Positions 33,852 to 42,531 of a stretch of 64,000 nt of DNA are shown piece by piece. The number at the start of each line of letters is the position of its first letter. The first letter of the stretch is position 1. Source of the stretch: JAGMES01 sp023128035 (GTDB lineage Bacteria > Bacillota > Halanaerobiia > DY22613); NCBI GenBank assembly GCA_030627905.1, contig DAOVRZ010000018.1, forward strand, positions 1-64,000, in the 5' to 3' direction. Made by a program: the position numbers and the translations under genes. The notes beneath the pieces are model-generated. The model saw nothing but the letters and a program-made list of their open reading frames with translations, was not told the origin of the DNA and did not search any database.

Positions 33852-34259
33852 CTAATAGTCACGTCCAGCAGCCTTTAATCGTGCTATAGCACGTTCCAAA
33901 GCCGCTCTCGCGCGAATTTCATCACTATGAACAGCATTATTTCTTAGTCGTTCTTCAGCGCGTTCTTTTGAACGTTGAGCCCGTTCTACATCGATTTCCT
34001 CTGGAAGTTCTGCTGTACTAATAACTAAATTAATTTGATCTAGTTGAACTTCCATAATTCCCCCACTAGTTGAAATAAAAAATTCTTTGCCATCTTTTTT
34101 AATCTTAACAACACCTGTTTTTATTCCTGTAACTAACGGAGCATGTCTAGGTAAGACACCCAAAAGTCCATCCAATGCTGGAACAATGATCATCTCAATA
34201 TCGTCTTTAAAGACTACTCTTTCTGGAGTAATGATATCAATGGCAATTGTACTAGCCAT
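33852..34259 (-). CDS. atpC: F-type ATP synthase epsilon subunit AtpC
   Basis: A 135-residue central-stalk subunit that couples rotation and can inhibit the enzyme. Residues 1-85 form the beta-sandwich (LDIITPERVVF, LGVLPRHAPLVTGIKTGVVK) and 90-135 the helical hairpin (VERAQRSKERAEERL, ALERAIARLKAAGRDY). Last gene of the atp operon. The final 46 codons and terminator are duplicated at 27051-27238, so the intact gene may be a hybrid whose end came with the inserted sugar module. Confidence 0.95.
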   Translation of the reverse strand: MASTIAIDIITPERVVFKDDIEMIIVPALDGLLGVLPRHAPLVTGIKTGVVKIKKDGKEFFISTSGGIMEVQLDQINLVISTAELPEEIDVERAQRSKERAEERLRNNAVHSDEIRARAALERAIARLKAAGRDY

Positions 34260-34261
34260 AT

Positions 34262-35695
34262 CTATTCTTCCTCCCTAAGCTTTCTTGCCTTTTCAACGGC
34301 TTCTTCAATCGTTCCAACCATATAGAAAGCTTCCTCGGGCAGATCATCATGTTTACCTTCCAGAATCTCTTTAAATCCATTGATGGAATCTTTTAATGAT
34401 ACAAATTTACCAGGCTTACCTGTAAATTGTTCTGCTACAAAGAATGGTTGAGATAAGAAACGTTCAATCCGACGAGCACGTCCTACAACTATCTTGTCAT
34501 CATCACTTAATTCATCCATACCCAGAATAGCAATAATATCTTGAAGCTCTTTATATCTTTGTAAAGTTTCCTGAACACCACGAGCTACACTATAATGCTC
34601 TTCACCCAAAATCTGAGGATCCAGAATTCGAGAAGCACTATCCAAAGGATCCACTGCTGGATAAATACCTTTTTCTACAATCGCACGTGAAAGTACGGTT
34701 TTAGCGTCTAAATGGGCAAAAGTTGTAGCAGGCGCTGGGTCAGTTAAGTCATCAGCAGGAACATAAACAGCCTGCACTGATGTTATAGAACCAGTTTTAG
34801 TTGATGTAATTCTCTCTTGAAGTTCACCAACTTCAGTAGCTAGTGTTGGCTGATAACCTACAGCAGATGGCATCCGTCCTAATAAAGCCGAAACTTCTGA
34901 ACCTGCTTGAATAAATCTAAAAATATTATCAATAAAAAGAAGTACATCATTACCCTGATCTCTAAAATGCTCAGCCATTGTCAAACCTGCCAAACCAACC
35001 CTCATCCGTGCTCCAGGTGGTTCATTCATCTGACCATATACCATAGCTACTTTATCAATAACTCCAGATTCACTCATCTCTAACCAAAGGTCATTTCCCT
35101 CACGAGTTCTTTCACCTACACCAGTGAATACAGAATAACCACCATGTTCAGTCGCGATATTATTAATTAATTCCTGAATCAAAACAGTTTTACCTACACC
35201 TGCACCACCGAATAAACCGACTTTACCACCTTTAACATATGGAGCTAAAAGGTCAATAACCTTAATTCCTGTTTCAAAAATCTCAGTTACTGTCTCTTGC
35301 TCTTCAAAAGATGGAGCCGGACGGTGAATTGGCATTCTATCTGCAGTCTTGACATCACCCTGTTTATCTATAGGCTCACCAATTACGTTAAAAATCCGTC
35401 CAAGAACTTCTTCACCAACAGGAACACTGATTGATTGACCTAAATGAACTGCTTTTGTTCCTCTAGTTAAACCATCAGTAGAACTCATGGCAACACAACG
35501 TACCCGATTATCACCTAAATGGTGCATAACTTCAGCAATCAGGTCTATATGCTTTCCAGCATCTCCATTTTTCTCAGAAACAACCCGAATAGCGTGATAT
35601 ATCTCAGGTAGTTGGCCAGACGCAAATTCAACGTCAATAACGGGGCCGGTAATTTGCACTACTTTACCGATATTTTGACCGTTTTTGGCGTTCAT
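34262..35695 (-). CDS. atpD: F-type ATP synthase beta subunit AtpD
   Basis: The catalytic subunit of F1 (about 477 residues). The Walker A motif GGAGVGKTVLIQELI, catalytic region GERTREGNDLW, LFIDNIFRFIQAGSEVSALL and the DELSDDDKI tail of the DELSEED loop are all present. ATG at 35693-35695 fits the AAGGGGG 9 bases upstream; the longer TTG abuts that site. It is followed after 2 bases by atpC. Confidence 0.97.
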   Translation of the reverse strand: MNAKNGQNIGKVVQITGPVIDVEFASGQLPEIYHAIRVVSEKNGDAGKHIDLIAEVMHHLGDNRVRCVAMSSTDGLTRGTKAVHLGQSISVPVGEEVLGRIFNVIGEPIDKQGDVKTADRMPIHRPAPSFEEQETVTEIFETGIKVIDLLAPYVKGGKVGLFGGAGVGKTVLIQELINNIATEHGGYSVFTGVGERTREGNDLWLEMSESGVIDKVAMVYGQMNEPPGARMRVGLAGLTMAEHFRDQGNDVLLFIDNIFRFIQAGSEVSALLGRMPSAVGYQPTLATEVGELQERITSTKTGSITSVQAVYVPADDLTDPAPATTFAHLDAKTVLSRAIVEKGIYPAVDPLDSASRILDPQILGEEHYSVARGVQETLQRYKELQDIIAILGMDELSDDDKIVVGRARRIERFLSQPFFVAEQFTGKPGKFVSLKDSINGFKEILEGKHDDLPEEAFYMVGTIEEAVEKARKLREEE

Positions 35696-35717
35696 CGTCT
35701 TCAACCCCCTTCATACT

Positions 35718-36566
35718 CTATTTCAGTGCTTCAGCTCCACTAATAATTTCAGAAATCTCAGTAGTAATAGCAGCCTGACGAGCTCGATTATAAGTTAGAG
35801 TCAATTTTTCAATCATCTCCTGAGCGTTCTCTGTTGCAGAATCCATTGCTGTCATCCGAGCCCCAAACTCACTAGCTTTCGCTTCTAATAAAGCACTGTA
35901 TATAAGATTTTCTACATATTTAGGCAAAATCCAATCTAAAACTTCACTTGCAGAAGGCTCATAAATATACTCTATTTTTGATACATTTCCTTCCTGTTCC
36001 GGTTGAATAGGAAGGAGTGGCACTAAAGTAGGTATCTGATTTAAAGCAGATTTAAAACGCATAAAGCTTAAAATAACCCTATCAAAAACATCTTCTTCGT
36101 ATAGTTGAATAACCTCTTGTGCAATTTTTTGAGCAAGACTAAAATCGGGATTGTCATCAATTCCTAAATACTCAGAAACCACATTATATTTTCTAGTATT
36201 AAAGAACTCTCGTCCCTTTCGCCCAATAGTAAATAGGCTAGCCTTCTCCTTATCCTCGATGTGTTGCACAACTTCATTAATCATTTTAATATTATAACCA
36301 CCTGCAAGACCTTTATCTGCGGTTATAATAATATACCCAACTCTATCTCCATCCCGTTCAACTAAAAGAGGATGAATTGTATCAATAACAGCACCAGCTA
36401 CATTTTCAAATATATTTCTTGTCTTTTCATAAAAGGCTCTAGAACCTTCAGCTTTTTCTTGAGCTCTTTTTAACTTAGCTGCTGCAACCATCTTCATCGC
36501 CTTTGTGATCTTTTGAGTATTTTGAACACTCTTGATCCGGCGCTTAATATCAAGCATGGACTGCAC
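35718..36566 (-). CDS. atpG: F-type ATP synthase gamma subunit AtpG
   Basis: The central shaft subunit, 282 residues. The N-terminal helix (SMLDIKRRIKSVQNTQKITK AMKMVAAAK when read on) and the C-terminal helix (ARMTAMDSATENAQEMIEKL, RARQAAITTEISEIISGAEA) are conserved. The GTG start (36564-36566) is supported by GAGGTGAG 7 bases before it and by alignment of MQSMLDIK with the usual MASMRDIK. Sits between atpA and atpD. Confidence 0.97.
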   Translation of the reverse strand: MQSMLDIKRRIKSVQNTQKITKAMKMVAAAKLKRAQEKAEGSRAFYEKTRNIFENVAGAVIDTIHPLLVERDGDRVGYIIITADKGLAGGYNIKMINEVVQHIEDKEKASLFTIGRKGREFFNTRKYNVVSEYLGIDDNPDFSLAQKIAQEVIQLYEEDVFDRVILSFMRFKSALNQIPTLVPLLPIQPEQEGNVSKIEYIYEPSASEVLDWILPKYVENLIYSALLEAKASEFGARMTAMDSATENAQEMIEKLTLTYNRARQAAITTEISEIISGAEALK

Positions 36567-36623
36567 TTTGCACTCACCTCACTTCCATGCATTTACTCTA
36601 ATAGATTCGCATTTCGTGAATTA

Positions 36624-38162
36624 TTATGCCTGTTCTTCAACCACAGTTTTTTTACTAAAATGGAAGTTACGAATAAATTCACGAATTGCTTCTACGAGTT
36701 TTTCTTCATTCTCTTTATCAAAGCGACCTGTTTCGCGAATAGCGTTTCCAACCTCAGGATAGCTGTTATGCATTACTCTTAAAAATTCACTTTCAAAGCG
36801 ACGAACGTCCTCTAAAGGAATCTCGTCTAAGTGACCTTTAACAGCAGTATACAGTGACATAACTTGATCTTCAACTTCCATCGGAGAATATTGTGGTTGT
36901 TTTAAAAGTTCAACTAATCTATTACCACGAGCTAAACGCCTTTTAGTCGCTTTATCTAAATCAGAACCAAATTGTGCAAAAGCTTCTAATTCTCTAAACT
37001 GAGAAAGATCTAAACGAAGTGAACCTGCTACAGCTTTCATACCCTTAATCTGTGCAGCACCCCCTACTCGAGAAACTGAAACACCAACGTTAATCGCTGG
37101 ACGAACACCAGCATTAAATAATTCGGTTTCAAGGAATATCTGACCATCTGTTATAGAAATAACATTGGTCGGAATATATGCAGATATATCACCAGCTTGA
37201 GTTTCAATAATAGGTAAAGCTGTCAAAGAACCTCCACCTAAATCTTCATTTAAGCGAGCAGCTCTTTCTAGAAGACGACTATGGAGATAGAATACATCTC
37301 CAGGATATGCTTCACGTCCTGGTGGTCTTCTAAGCAACAATGACATAGCTCGATATGCTACAGCATGTTTTGAAAGGTCATCATAAATTATCAAAACATC
37401 TTTACCCTTGTGCATAAGATGTTCACCAATCGCACAACCAGAATAAGGAGCCAAATATTGAAGTGGTGCACTTTCACTAGCGCCAGCACTTACAACAATA
37501 GTATAATCCATTGCACCATTATCTCTGAAGCGTTCAACAATTTGTGCAACAGTTGAAGCTTTTTGACCGATAGCTACATAAATACAGATGACGTCTTTTC
37601 CTTTTTGGTTGATAATAGTATCAATACCAATAGCTGTTTTACCTGTCTGACGGTCACCGATAATTAACTCACGCTGACCACGACCAACAGGTATCATTGC
37701 ATCTACTGCTTTTAATCCTGTTTGAAGTGGTGTATCTACAGGTTGTCTATCAATAACACCAGGTGCTGGAGATTCAACAGCTCGAAAATCTTCATTTTCA
37801 ATTGGACCTCGTCCATCGATAGGTTCTCCTAAAGCATTAACAACACGACCGATTAAAGCTTCACCAACAGGAACCTCAACAACTCTACCGGTTCTTTTAA
37901 CGGTATCCCCTTCTGCAATTTTGGTCTGATCACCCAGAAGCACGCAACCTACGCTATTTTCCTCAAGGTTAAAAGCCATGCCATACACGCCATGTGGAAA
38001 CTCTAAAAGTTCACCAGCCATAGCATCCCGAAGACCATAAACCTGAGCAATACCGTCACCAACATTGAGAACGGTTCCAACACCAACGGTTTCAAGTTGG
38101 GTTTCATAACGCTTAATCTGTTCCTTTATGATTGAACTGATCTCTTCAGGTCTCAAATTCAC
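36624..38162 (-). CDS. atpA: F-type ATP synthase alpha subunit AtpA
   Basis: A 512-residue F1 subunit that carries the regulatory nucleotide sites. Walker A GDRQTGKTAIGIDTI (about 170), the arginine-finger region AAINVGVSVSRVGGAAQ-like segment, and VLIIYDDLSKHAVAYR are visible. The GTG at 38160-38162 is the likely start (GGGGGTGAG upstream) and puts it 2 bases after the atpH stop. Its last ~57 bases before atpG hold no extra gene. Confidence 0.97.
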   Translation of the reverse strand: MNLRPEEISSIIKEQIKRYETQLETVGVGTVLNVGDGIAQVYGLRDAMAGELLEFPHGVYGMAFNLEENSVGCVLLGDQTKIAEGDTVKRTGRVVEVPVGEALIGRVVNALGEPIDGRGPIENEDFRAVESPAPGVIDRQPVDTPLQTGLKAVDAMIPVGRGQRELIIGDRQTGKTAIGIDTIINQKGKDVICIYVAIGQKASTVAQIVERFRDNGAMDYTIVVSAGASESAPLQYLAPYSGCAIGEHLMHKGKDVLIIYDDLSKHAVAYRAMSLLLRRPPGREAYPGDVFYLHSRLLERAARLNEDLGGGSLTALPIIETQAGDISAYIPTNVISITDGQIFLETELFNAGVRPAINVGVSVSRVGGAAQIKGMKAVAGSLRLDLSQFRELEAFAQFGSDLDKATKRRLARGNRLVELLKQPQYSPMEVEDQVMSLYTAVKGHLDEIPLEDVRRFESEFLRVMHNSYPEVGNAIRETGRFDKENEEKLVEAIREFIRNFHFSKKTVVEEQA

Positions 38163-38164
38163 TA

Positions 38165-38728
38165 TCAACTCACCCCCAACTGACTAACCTGGATATTTGC
38201 CAGATTTTCTTTAATTAACTCCATATGTCGTTGAATACTACCATCTATGATTTGATCACCAATTCTTAATTTGATCCCACCAATCAATGAAGGATCTATT
38301 GTCTCTTTTAATTCTATCACTTTATTAGTTAATCCGCCTAATTTAGAGATTAACTTTTTTTGATTATCTGAAGTAAGTTTAAAGGCTGTAAACACTTGAA
38401 CCTCCATAATATTTCGAGCTTCTCGCTCCAAATATTGAAAATGCTCAATAATCTCTTTTAAGATAGATTCTCTACCTTTATCGATGACTAACAAAATAAA
38501 ATTCAGAACCAGTGGTGAAACAACAGATTCGAGAATTTTTTTCATCATATCTTTTTTATCATCTTCCAAAATCCGTGGATGATAAAGAAGTTTCTCTAAA
38601 TCGGGATGATTTAGCAAAATATCATATATCCCAGCAAGTTCTTTTCCAAATGATTCTAACTGTTTTTCTTCAACAGCAAGGTCAAAAAGTGCTTTAGCAT
38701 ATCTTTCAACTGCACTGCTCTTTAACAT
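38165..38728 (-). CDS. atpH: F-type ATP synthase delta subunit AtpH
   Basis: The 187-residue peripheral-stalk cap that joins the b subunits to the F1 head. Helical N-domain (AVERYAKALFDLAVEEKQLE) and the C-terminal SLIGGIKLRIGDQIIDGSIQ segment are typical. The ATG overlaps the atpF stop by 7 bases, indicating coupled translation. Normal length. Confidence 0.95.
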   Translation of the reverse strand: MLKSSAVERYAKALFDLAVEEKQLESFGKELAGIYDILLNHPDLEKLLYHPRILEDDKKDMMKKILESVVSPLVLNFILLVIDKGRESILKEIIEHFQYLEREARNIMEVQVFTAFKLTSDNQKKLISKLGGLTNKVIELKETIDPSLIGGIKLRIGDQIIDGSIQRHMELIKENLANIQVSQLGVS

Positions 38729-39225
38729 TTGGCGCCACCCAGCTTATCTTGATCTAATTGATTCACAAACTCCTTCACTAAATTCTGATGAAGTTTAGAA
38801 TCCACAGATTCTGTCAAAAACTTTTGAGCAATTAGTAAACTAATATCAGAGACTTCGTCTCGCAAATGGCTCAAAGCTTGACGCTTGGACTGATCAATCT
38901 CTTCCATAGCCCTCTCTTTAATCCGCTTAGCCTCTTCCCTAGCCTCAACAATAATCTCTTCACGCCGCTCATTGCCTCGCTTTTCAGCATCAGCAATAAT
39001 CTTAGCAGCATCATCACGAGCAGATTCAATTTTATCCTGATATTGAGAAACTAAAGACGCTGCCTTCTCCCTACTTTCAGCCGCATTATCTAACTCAGCC
39101 TTAATATTTTCCCTACGTTCATCAACAACTTTGAACATCGGTACAAATAGAAATTTAGTAAGAAGAACAAGCAAAACTAAAAAATTTATTATCTGCCAGC
39201 CTATGGTCCAGTTTAGGTCCATCAT
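38722..39225 (-). CDS. atpF: F-type ATP synthase b subunit AtpF
   Basis: Peripheral-stalk subunit with one N-terminal membrane helix (IGWQIINFLVLLVLLTKFLF) and a long charged coiled coil. The start at ATG 39223-39225 (167 residues) is chosen because AAGGGGGGC lies 8 bases upstream and inside the longer reading frame; the upstream extension (SACLTRKGGLRI) would be unlike any b subunit. Only one b gene is present, so the stator is a homodimer. Confidence 0.95.
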   Translation of the reverse strand: MMDLNWTIGWQIINFLVLLVLLTKFLFVPMFKVVDERRENIKAELDNAAESREKAASLVSQYQDKIESARDDAAKIIADAEKRGNERREEIIVEAREEAKRIKERAMEEIDQSKRQALSHLRDEVSDISLLIAQKFLTESVDSKLHQNLVKEFVNQLDQDKLGGAKC

Positions 39226-39381
39226 AATTCTAAGCCCCCCTTTCCTGGTTAAACACGCTGACACGCGCTAATCACTATCATTAATGTGGAAATAAAAAGT
39301 CGTACGCCTAAATCTAAAAAGTACTTAGTTTCTTTCTAAATATTTGAGCGTGTACACAATAAGTGCACACGCACTCAAATA

Positions 39382-39642
39382 TTAAACAACAAATATCAAA
39401 ATGATAGCGATAACCAGAGCGTAAATACCAGTAGACTCAGCGATTGCATCACCAAGAATCAAAGTAGAATAAATGTCACCTTTCGCTTCAGGTTGTCTAG
39501 CAATAGCCTCTACTGCTTTACCACCTACAAAGCCTTCACCAATACCAGGGCCAATACCTGCAACCATAGCAATACCTGCACCTAAATAGGCTGCTGCTTT
39601 AATAATAATCGGTCCCCATGCTTGAATTAACTCTAAAGTCAT
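39382..39642 (-). CDS. atpE: F-type ATP synthase c subunit AtpE, sodium type
   Basis: The 86-residue membrane rotor protein: two helices and a polar loop (ARQPEAKGD). The ion site contains Glu69, Ser70 and Thr71 (DAIAESTGIY) in helix 2 and Glu36 (GIGEGF) in helix 1. In sodium enzymes of Ilyobacter the helix-1 position is Gln; Glu there gives the two-carboxylate motif described for Fusobacterium nucleatum and also found in some clostridia, still sodium-coupled. So this synthase is predicted to use Na+. GAGGAGG upstream. The 117-base gap to atpF, with TTTGAGTGCG-like pairs near 39340-39380, may help raise c-subunit dosage. Confidence 0.96.
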   Translation of the reverse strand: MTLELIQAWGPIIIKAAAYLGAGIAMVAGIGPGIGEGFVGGKAVEAIARQPEAKGDIYSTLILGDAIAESTGIYALVIAIILIFVV

Positions 39643-39698
39643 TATTATTTCCTCCTCCCAAAATTTTAAATTTTAATTGATTGGCGTACTAACAAAAA

Positions 39699-40361
39699 CT
39701 AACTCTTTTGAACACTAATATACACAACAGTTAACATAGCAAAGATAAATGCCTGAATAAGACCTTGAGCTAAATTAAACCAGGCATTAAGAGCAATATG
39801 GAATGGAAAAATCCATCCTGGAATCAACATGACCACAATAGCAATCAGAATTCCACCACCAACCATGTTTCCAAAAAGACGAAATGCATGAGAAACAGGC
39901 TTGGAAATCTCACCGATAATATTCATTGGCAACATTATAATAGATGGTTCAGCAAAGCTTTTTAGATAACCTCCAATACCCTTCTCACGAATAGCAACTG
40001 CGTGAGTGACCAAAAATACTAAACCAGCATACGCAACTGTTGTATTAATATCAGAAGTTGGGCTATTTACAAAAGGAATAAAACCACTTAGATTGGATAG
40101 ACCAATGAAGAGTAAAATGGTACCAACCATCGGCATGTACTTCCTTCCTTCACCTGGCATGATCCCATCAATTAACCCCTCAAAACCGGTAAAAAAAAGT
40201 TCCATGACCATCTGTGTCCTACCTGGAACCAATTTCAGGTTACGCCCAATTAAAATTCCAGCTATAAGTATCACCAATGAGACGAACCAAGAAGTAATTA
40301 ATGTATCGGTAATAGGCAATCCAAGAAGTTCAAATACGACCTTTGGTCCTGGATTCAGCAA
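39699..40361 (-). CDS. atpB: F-type ATP synthase a subunit AtpB
   Basis: The stator channel subunit, about 221 residues with five to six membrane helices. The essential arginine is in helix 4 within KPVSHAFRLFGNMVGGGILI, and the C-terminal helix has NAWFNLAQGLIQAFIFAML. AGGGAGGTGA sits inside the longer frame, so a TTG at 40359-40361 (reading LLNPGPKVVFELLG) is the best start; a GTG at 40370 is possible. Confidence 0.93.
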   Translation of the reverse strand: MLNPGPKVVFELLGLPITDTLITSWFVSLVILIAGILIGRNLKLVPGRTQMVMELFFTGFEGLIDGIMPGEGRKYMPMVGTILLFIGLSNLSGFIPFVNSPTSDINTTVAYAGLVFLVTHAVAIREKGIGGYLKSFAEPSIIMLPMNIIGEISKPVSHAFRLFGNMVGGGILIAIVVMLIPGWIFPFHIALNAWFNLAQGLIQAFIFAMLTVVYISVQKS

Positions 40362-40432
40362 ATAGTTCACCTCCCTTACAAGCAAAATTAGGATTTTGAA
40401 GACTTTAAAACTTAAGAAATAATGACTTGTTA

Positions 40433-40840
40433 TTATTTCGACTTTAATAATGATTTAAATGTATCTATAATAACTTTCCGTAATCCCCAAATAACTATAC
40501 CAATTTTCATAGTTAAAAGACCAATTACAGTACCTGCAAAACTTAAATATTCACGTTGAAAAGCAACTGATAATACAGCAGCATAAATCACATAACGAAT
40601 TAAATATTGAAATCGCCGATATCTGACTACTCTCTCTTTACTCATCTTAAGAGATTTTTTTCCTACAGTAACAATTCGAAAAAACATTAATAGTCCTATA
40701 ATCAAACCTAGCAAATAACCTCTCAAAACATTTAAATCACCAGACATCAATATCAGTATAACCAATACTATTGCAGTTCTTACTACGTATTGGATGATTT
40801 GCTTTTCAATACTTATATTTTTTTTTATATTTTCATCCAC
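40433..40840 (-). CDS. atpI: ATP synthase assembly-associated membrane protein (AtpI-like)
   Basis: About 135 residues with four hydrophobic helices (AIVLVILILM, GYLLGLIIGLLMFFR, YVIYAAVLSVAF, GTVIGLLTMKIGIVIWGL) and a basic end. This is the UncI/AtpI family (ATP synthase I chain), which helps c-ring assembly or Mg2+ supply. GTG 40838-40840 is preferred: AAAAAGG lies 9 bases upstream and it follows the previous stop almost directly. Between atpZ and atpB, the usual place in sodium-type operons. Confidence 0.8.
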   Translation of the reverse strand: MDENIKKNISIEKQIIQYVVRTAIVLVILILMSGDLNVLRGYLLGLIIGLLMFFRIVTVGKKSLKMSKERVVRYRRFQYLIRYVIYAAVLSVAFQREYLSFAGTVIGLLTMKIGIVIWGLRKVIIDTFKSLLKSK

Positions 40841-40841
40841 A

Positions 40842-41078
40842 TTAATCATCCTTTTTTGGTTTATCAAAAAACTTAATAATCATTCGATACACTGACATGA
40901 AGCCAGAAGCTACACCTAATATCATAAAAATTGGAGTAAGAACAAAGGTAACACCGAGCAATCGATCAAGGAATCTACCAATTACAAAGGCAACTCCAAC
41001 AGCAGCTATAACGGTCAGCCCTACTTGTGAAACCAAACCCAGCATCTGTAAAATTTGTTGCCATTCTTTGCTCTTCAT
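40842..41078 (-). CDS. atpZ: AtpZ-family small membrane protein
   Basis: A 78-residue protein with two membrane helices (GLVSQVGLTVIAAVGVAFVI and TPIFMILGVASGFMSVYRMI), the AtpZ/AtpI domain found as first gene of many atp operons. Thought to aid Mg2+ transport or c-ring assembly together with AtpI. ATG with AGGAGAG about 10 bases upstream. First gene of the operon after a 145-base leader. Confidence 0.85.
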   Translation of the reverse strand: MKSKEWQQILQMLGLVSQVGLTVIAAVGVAFVIGRFLDRLLGVTFVLTPIFMILGVASGFMSVYRMIIKFFDKPKKDD

Positions 41079-41223
41079 ATTATATAATCTCTCCTATTTA
41101 TAATATCATTCAGCATTCTTAAAAGTCCACATCTACCAATTCTACATTTTCCCCCAATATCCTCCTCCTTTACTGGGTTTATTTCGGAATTTACTGATTT
41201 TCAAAAATAATTACTTAACTAGA

Positions 41224-42348
41224 TCAAATAATACCCAATTTCATAGATAAAACTTGAGATTTTGAGTGATATGTTTCCTTGCGAATCACCTGATGATTAA
41301 TACAAGAATATAATATGCATACTCGTTTCTTCTCTTTTTCCATGCCCAGTTTATTAAAAATTTCCGCTGCTTCAATTAGATTAGCCATAGTTTTTTCATA
41401 ATCTTTAATTTTACAATAATAAATTGCTAGCAAATAAAAACCTTTTCCCATCACTCGTTCGCATTTTGCTTTTGTCTCCGCAGTTATATTTTCTATTAAT
41501 TTATCAAAAGCTTTCTCACAAAATTTTAAAGTTAACTCAGGAGCATTCTTCATATGTAATCTACCTATCTCCAGTAAAGTTGCAGTTGATGTTATAAAGT
41601 CTCCTGTTTCCTCCGATAACTCCAAACTTCTCTCATAATTTAATTTTGCTTTCCCCAATTTATTGGTTTTTGTTAGAATATCACCATAGCTATGAAGTAA
41701 ACGACCAATTAAAACCTTATCACCTCTTTTACATACCTTCTCAAAAATATAATTATACACTCGTAAAGCAATATCAAATCTATTTTCTAAGTGATATGTT
41801 TTTCCAATTCCTATTATACATCTGTAAGTAAGACTCTCATCATTAATCTTCCTACAATAAGCAAGAGCTTTAGCATAGTGAGTTCTAGCCAACTTATACT
41901 TTGTTTGAATCAAAAACATTCGAGCCAATTTGAGATGAATTTTTGCTAAAAAATAATATTTTCTTTCTTCTAGATCAGAAGAAGTTAATATCACCTCAAT
42001 AACTAACTCCCACTGTCCTTTAGCTTCTTTGAACTTATAAAATTGAAAAAATATTTCCCCTACTAAATCTCTAATTTGACAAAGCTCTTTATTATCATCT
42101 CGCTTTTGATAGAAATCTAAAGCTGCTAAAGCAGCTTTTTTAGCCTGCTGATACTTCCCTTGATATTTATATACTAAAGCATAAAGATGCTGAGCCTTTC
42201 CATATAAGTCATGTTCAGATGAATAATTTATATGTTCCATTAGTTGTTTTAAAGTAGTAAGAGCTTTTAGATATTCATTATTTTTAATTTCAGTCTCTGC
42301 AATTTCAGTAAAGACAATTACTAAATTTTCTGTCCACCTAGTATCCAT
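41224..42348 (-). CDS. TPR-repeat protein
   Basis: A 374-residue, all-helical cytoplasmic protein with about eight tetratricopeptide units (KAQHLYALVYKYQGKYQQAK, HLKLARMFLIQTKYKLARTH, LHSYGDILTKTNKLGKAKLN, LAIYYCKIKDYEKTMANLIE and so on). There is no N-terminal helix-turn-helix and no membrane segment. The layout resembles Rap-type or other regulatory TPR proteins, but without the Rap N-terminal bundle I cannot specify the ligand. Alone between the wecB terminator and the atp operon leader. Confidence 0.75.
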   Translation of the reverse strand: MDTRWTENLVIVFTEIAETEIKNNEYLKALTTLKQLMEHINYSSEHDLYGKAQHLYALVYKYQGKYQQAKKAALAALDFYQKRDDNKELCQIRDLVGEIFFQFYKFKEAKGQWELVIEVILTSSDLEERKYYFLAKIHLKLARMFLIQTKYKLARTHYAKALAYCRKINDESLTYRCIIGIGKTYHLENRFDIALRVYNYIFEKVCKRGDKVLIGRLLHSYGDILTKTNKLGKAKLNYERSLELSEETGDFITSTATLLEIGRLHMKNAPELTLKFCEKAFDKLIENITAETKAKCERVMGKGFYLLAIYYCKIKDYEKTMANLIEAAEIFNKLGMEKEKKRVCILYSCINHQVIRKETYHSKSQVLSMKLGII

Positions 42349-42500
42349 TATTATTTATTTATTCCTCCTAATTTTCATTTATATACGCTGAAAATTATAT
42401 TATAATAAAAATATTTTATAAATAACTAGCAATATAATAATTCCACAAGAATCTTTATATTCCTTCTAGCAAATACTAAAATTTTTATCCTATTAAAAAT

Positions 42501-42531
42501 AAAAAAGACGAACCTGTGTTATAATGGTTCG
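42501..42531 (-). terminator. Terminator of wecB
   Basis: The stem CGAACC/GGTTCG with an 11-base AT-rich loop is followed by TCTTTTTT on the minus strand. It overlaps the last codons and stop of wecB. Confidence 0.75.

Noticed and set aside
27051..33995. Classical integrative element or transposon
   Set aside because: No integrase, transposase or terminal inverted repeats; the flanking repeats are gene ends, so I report it as an unexplained insertion instead.
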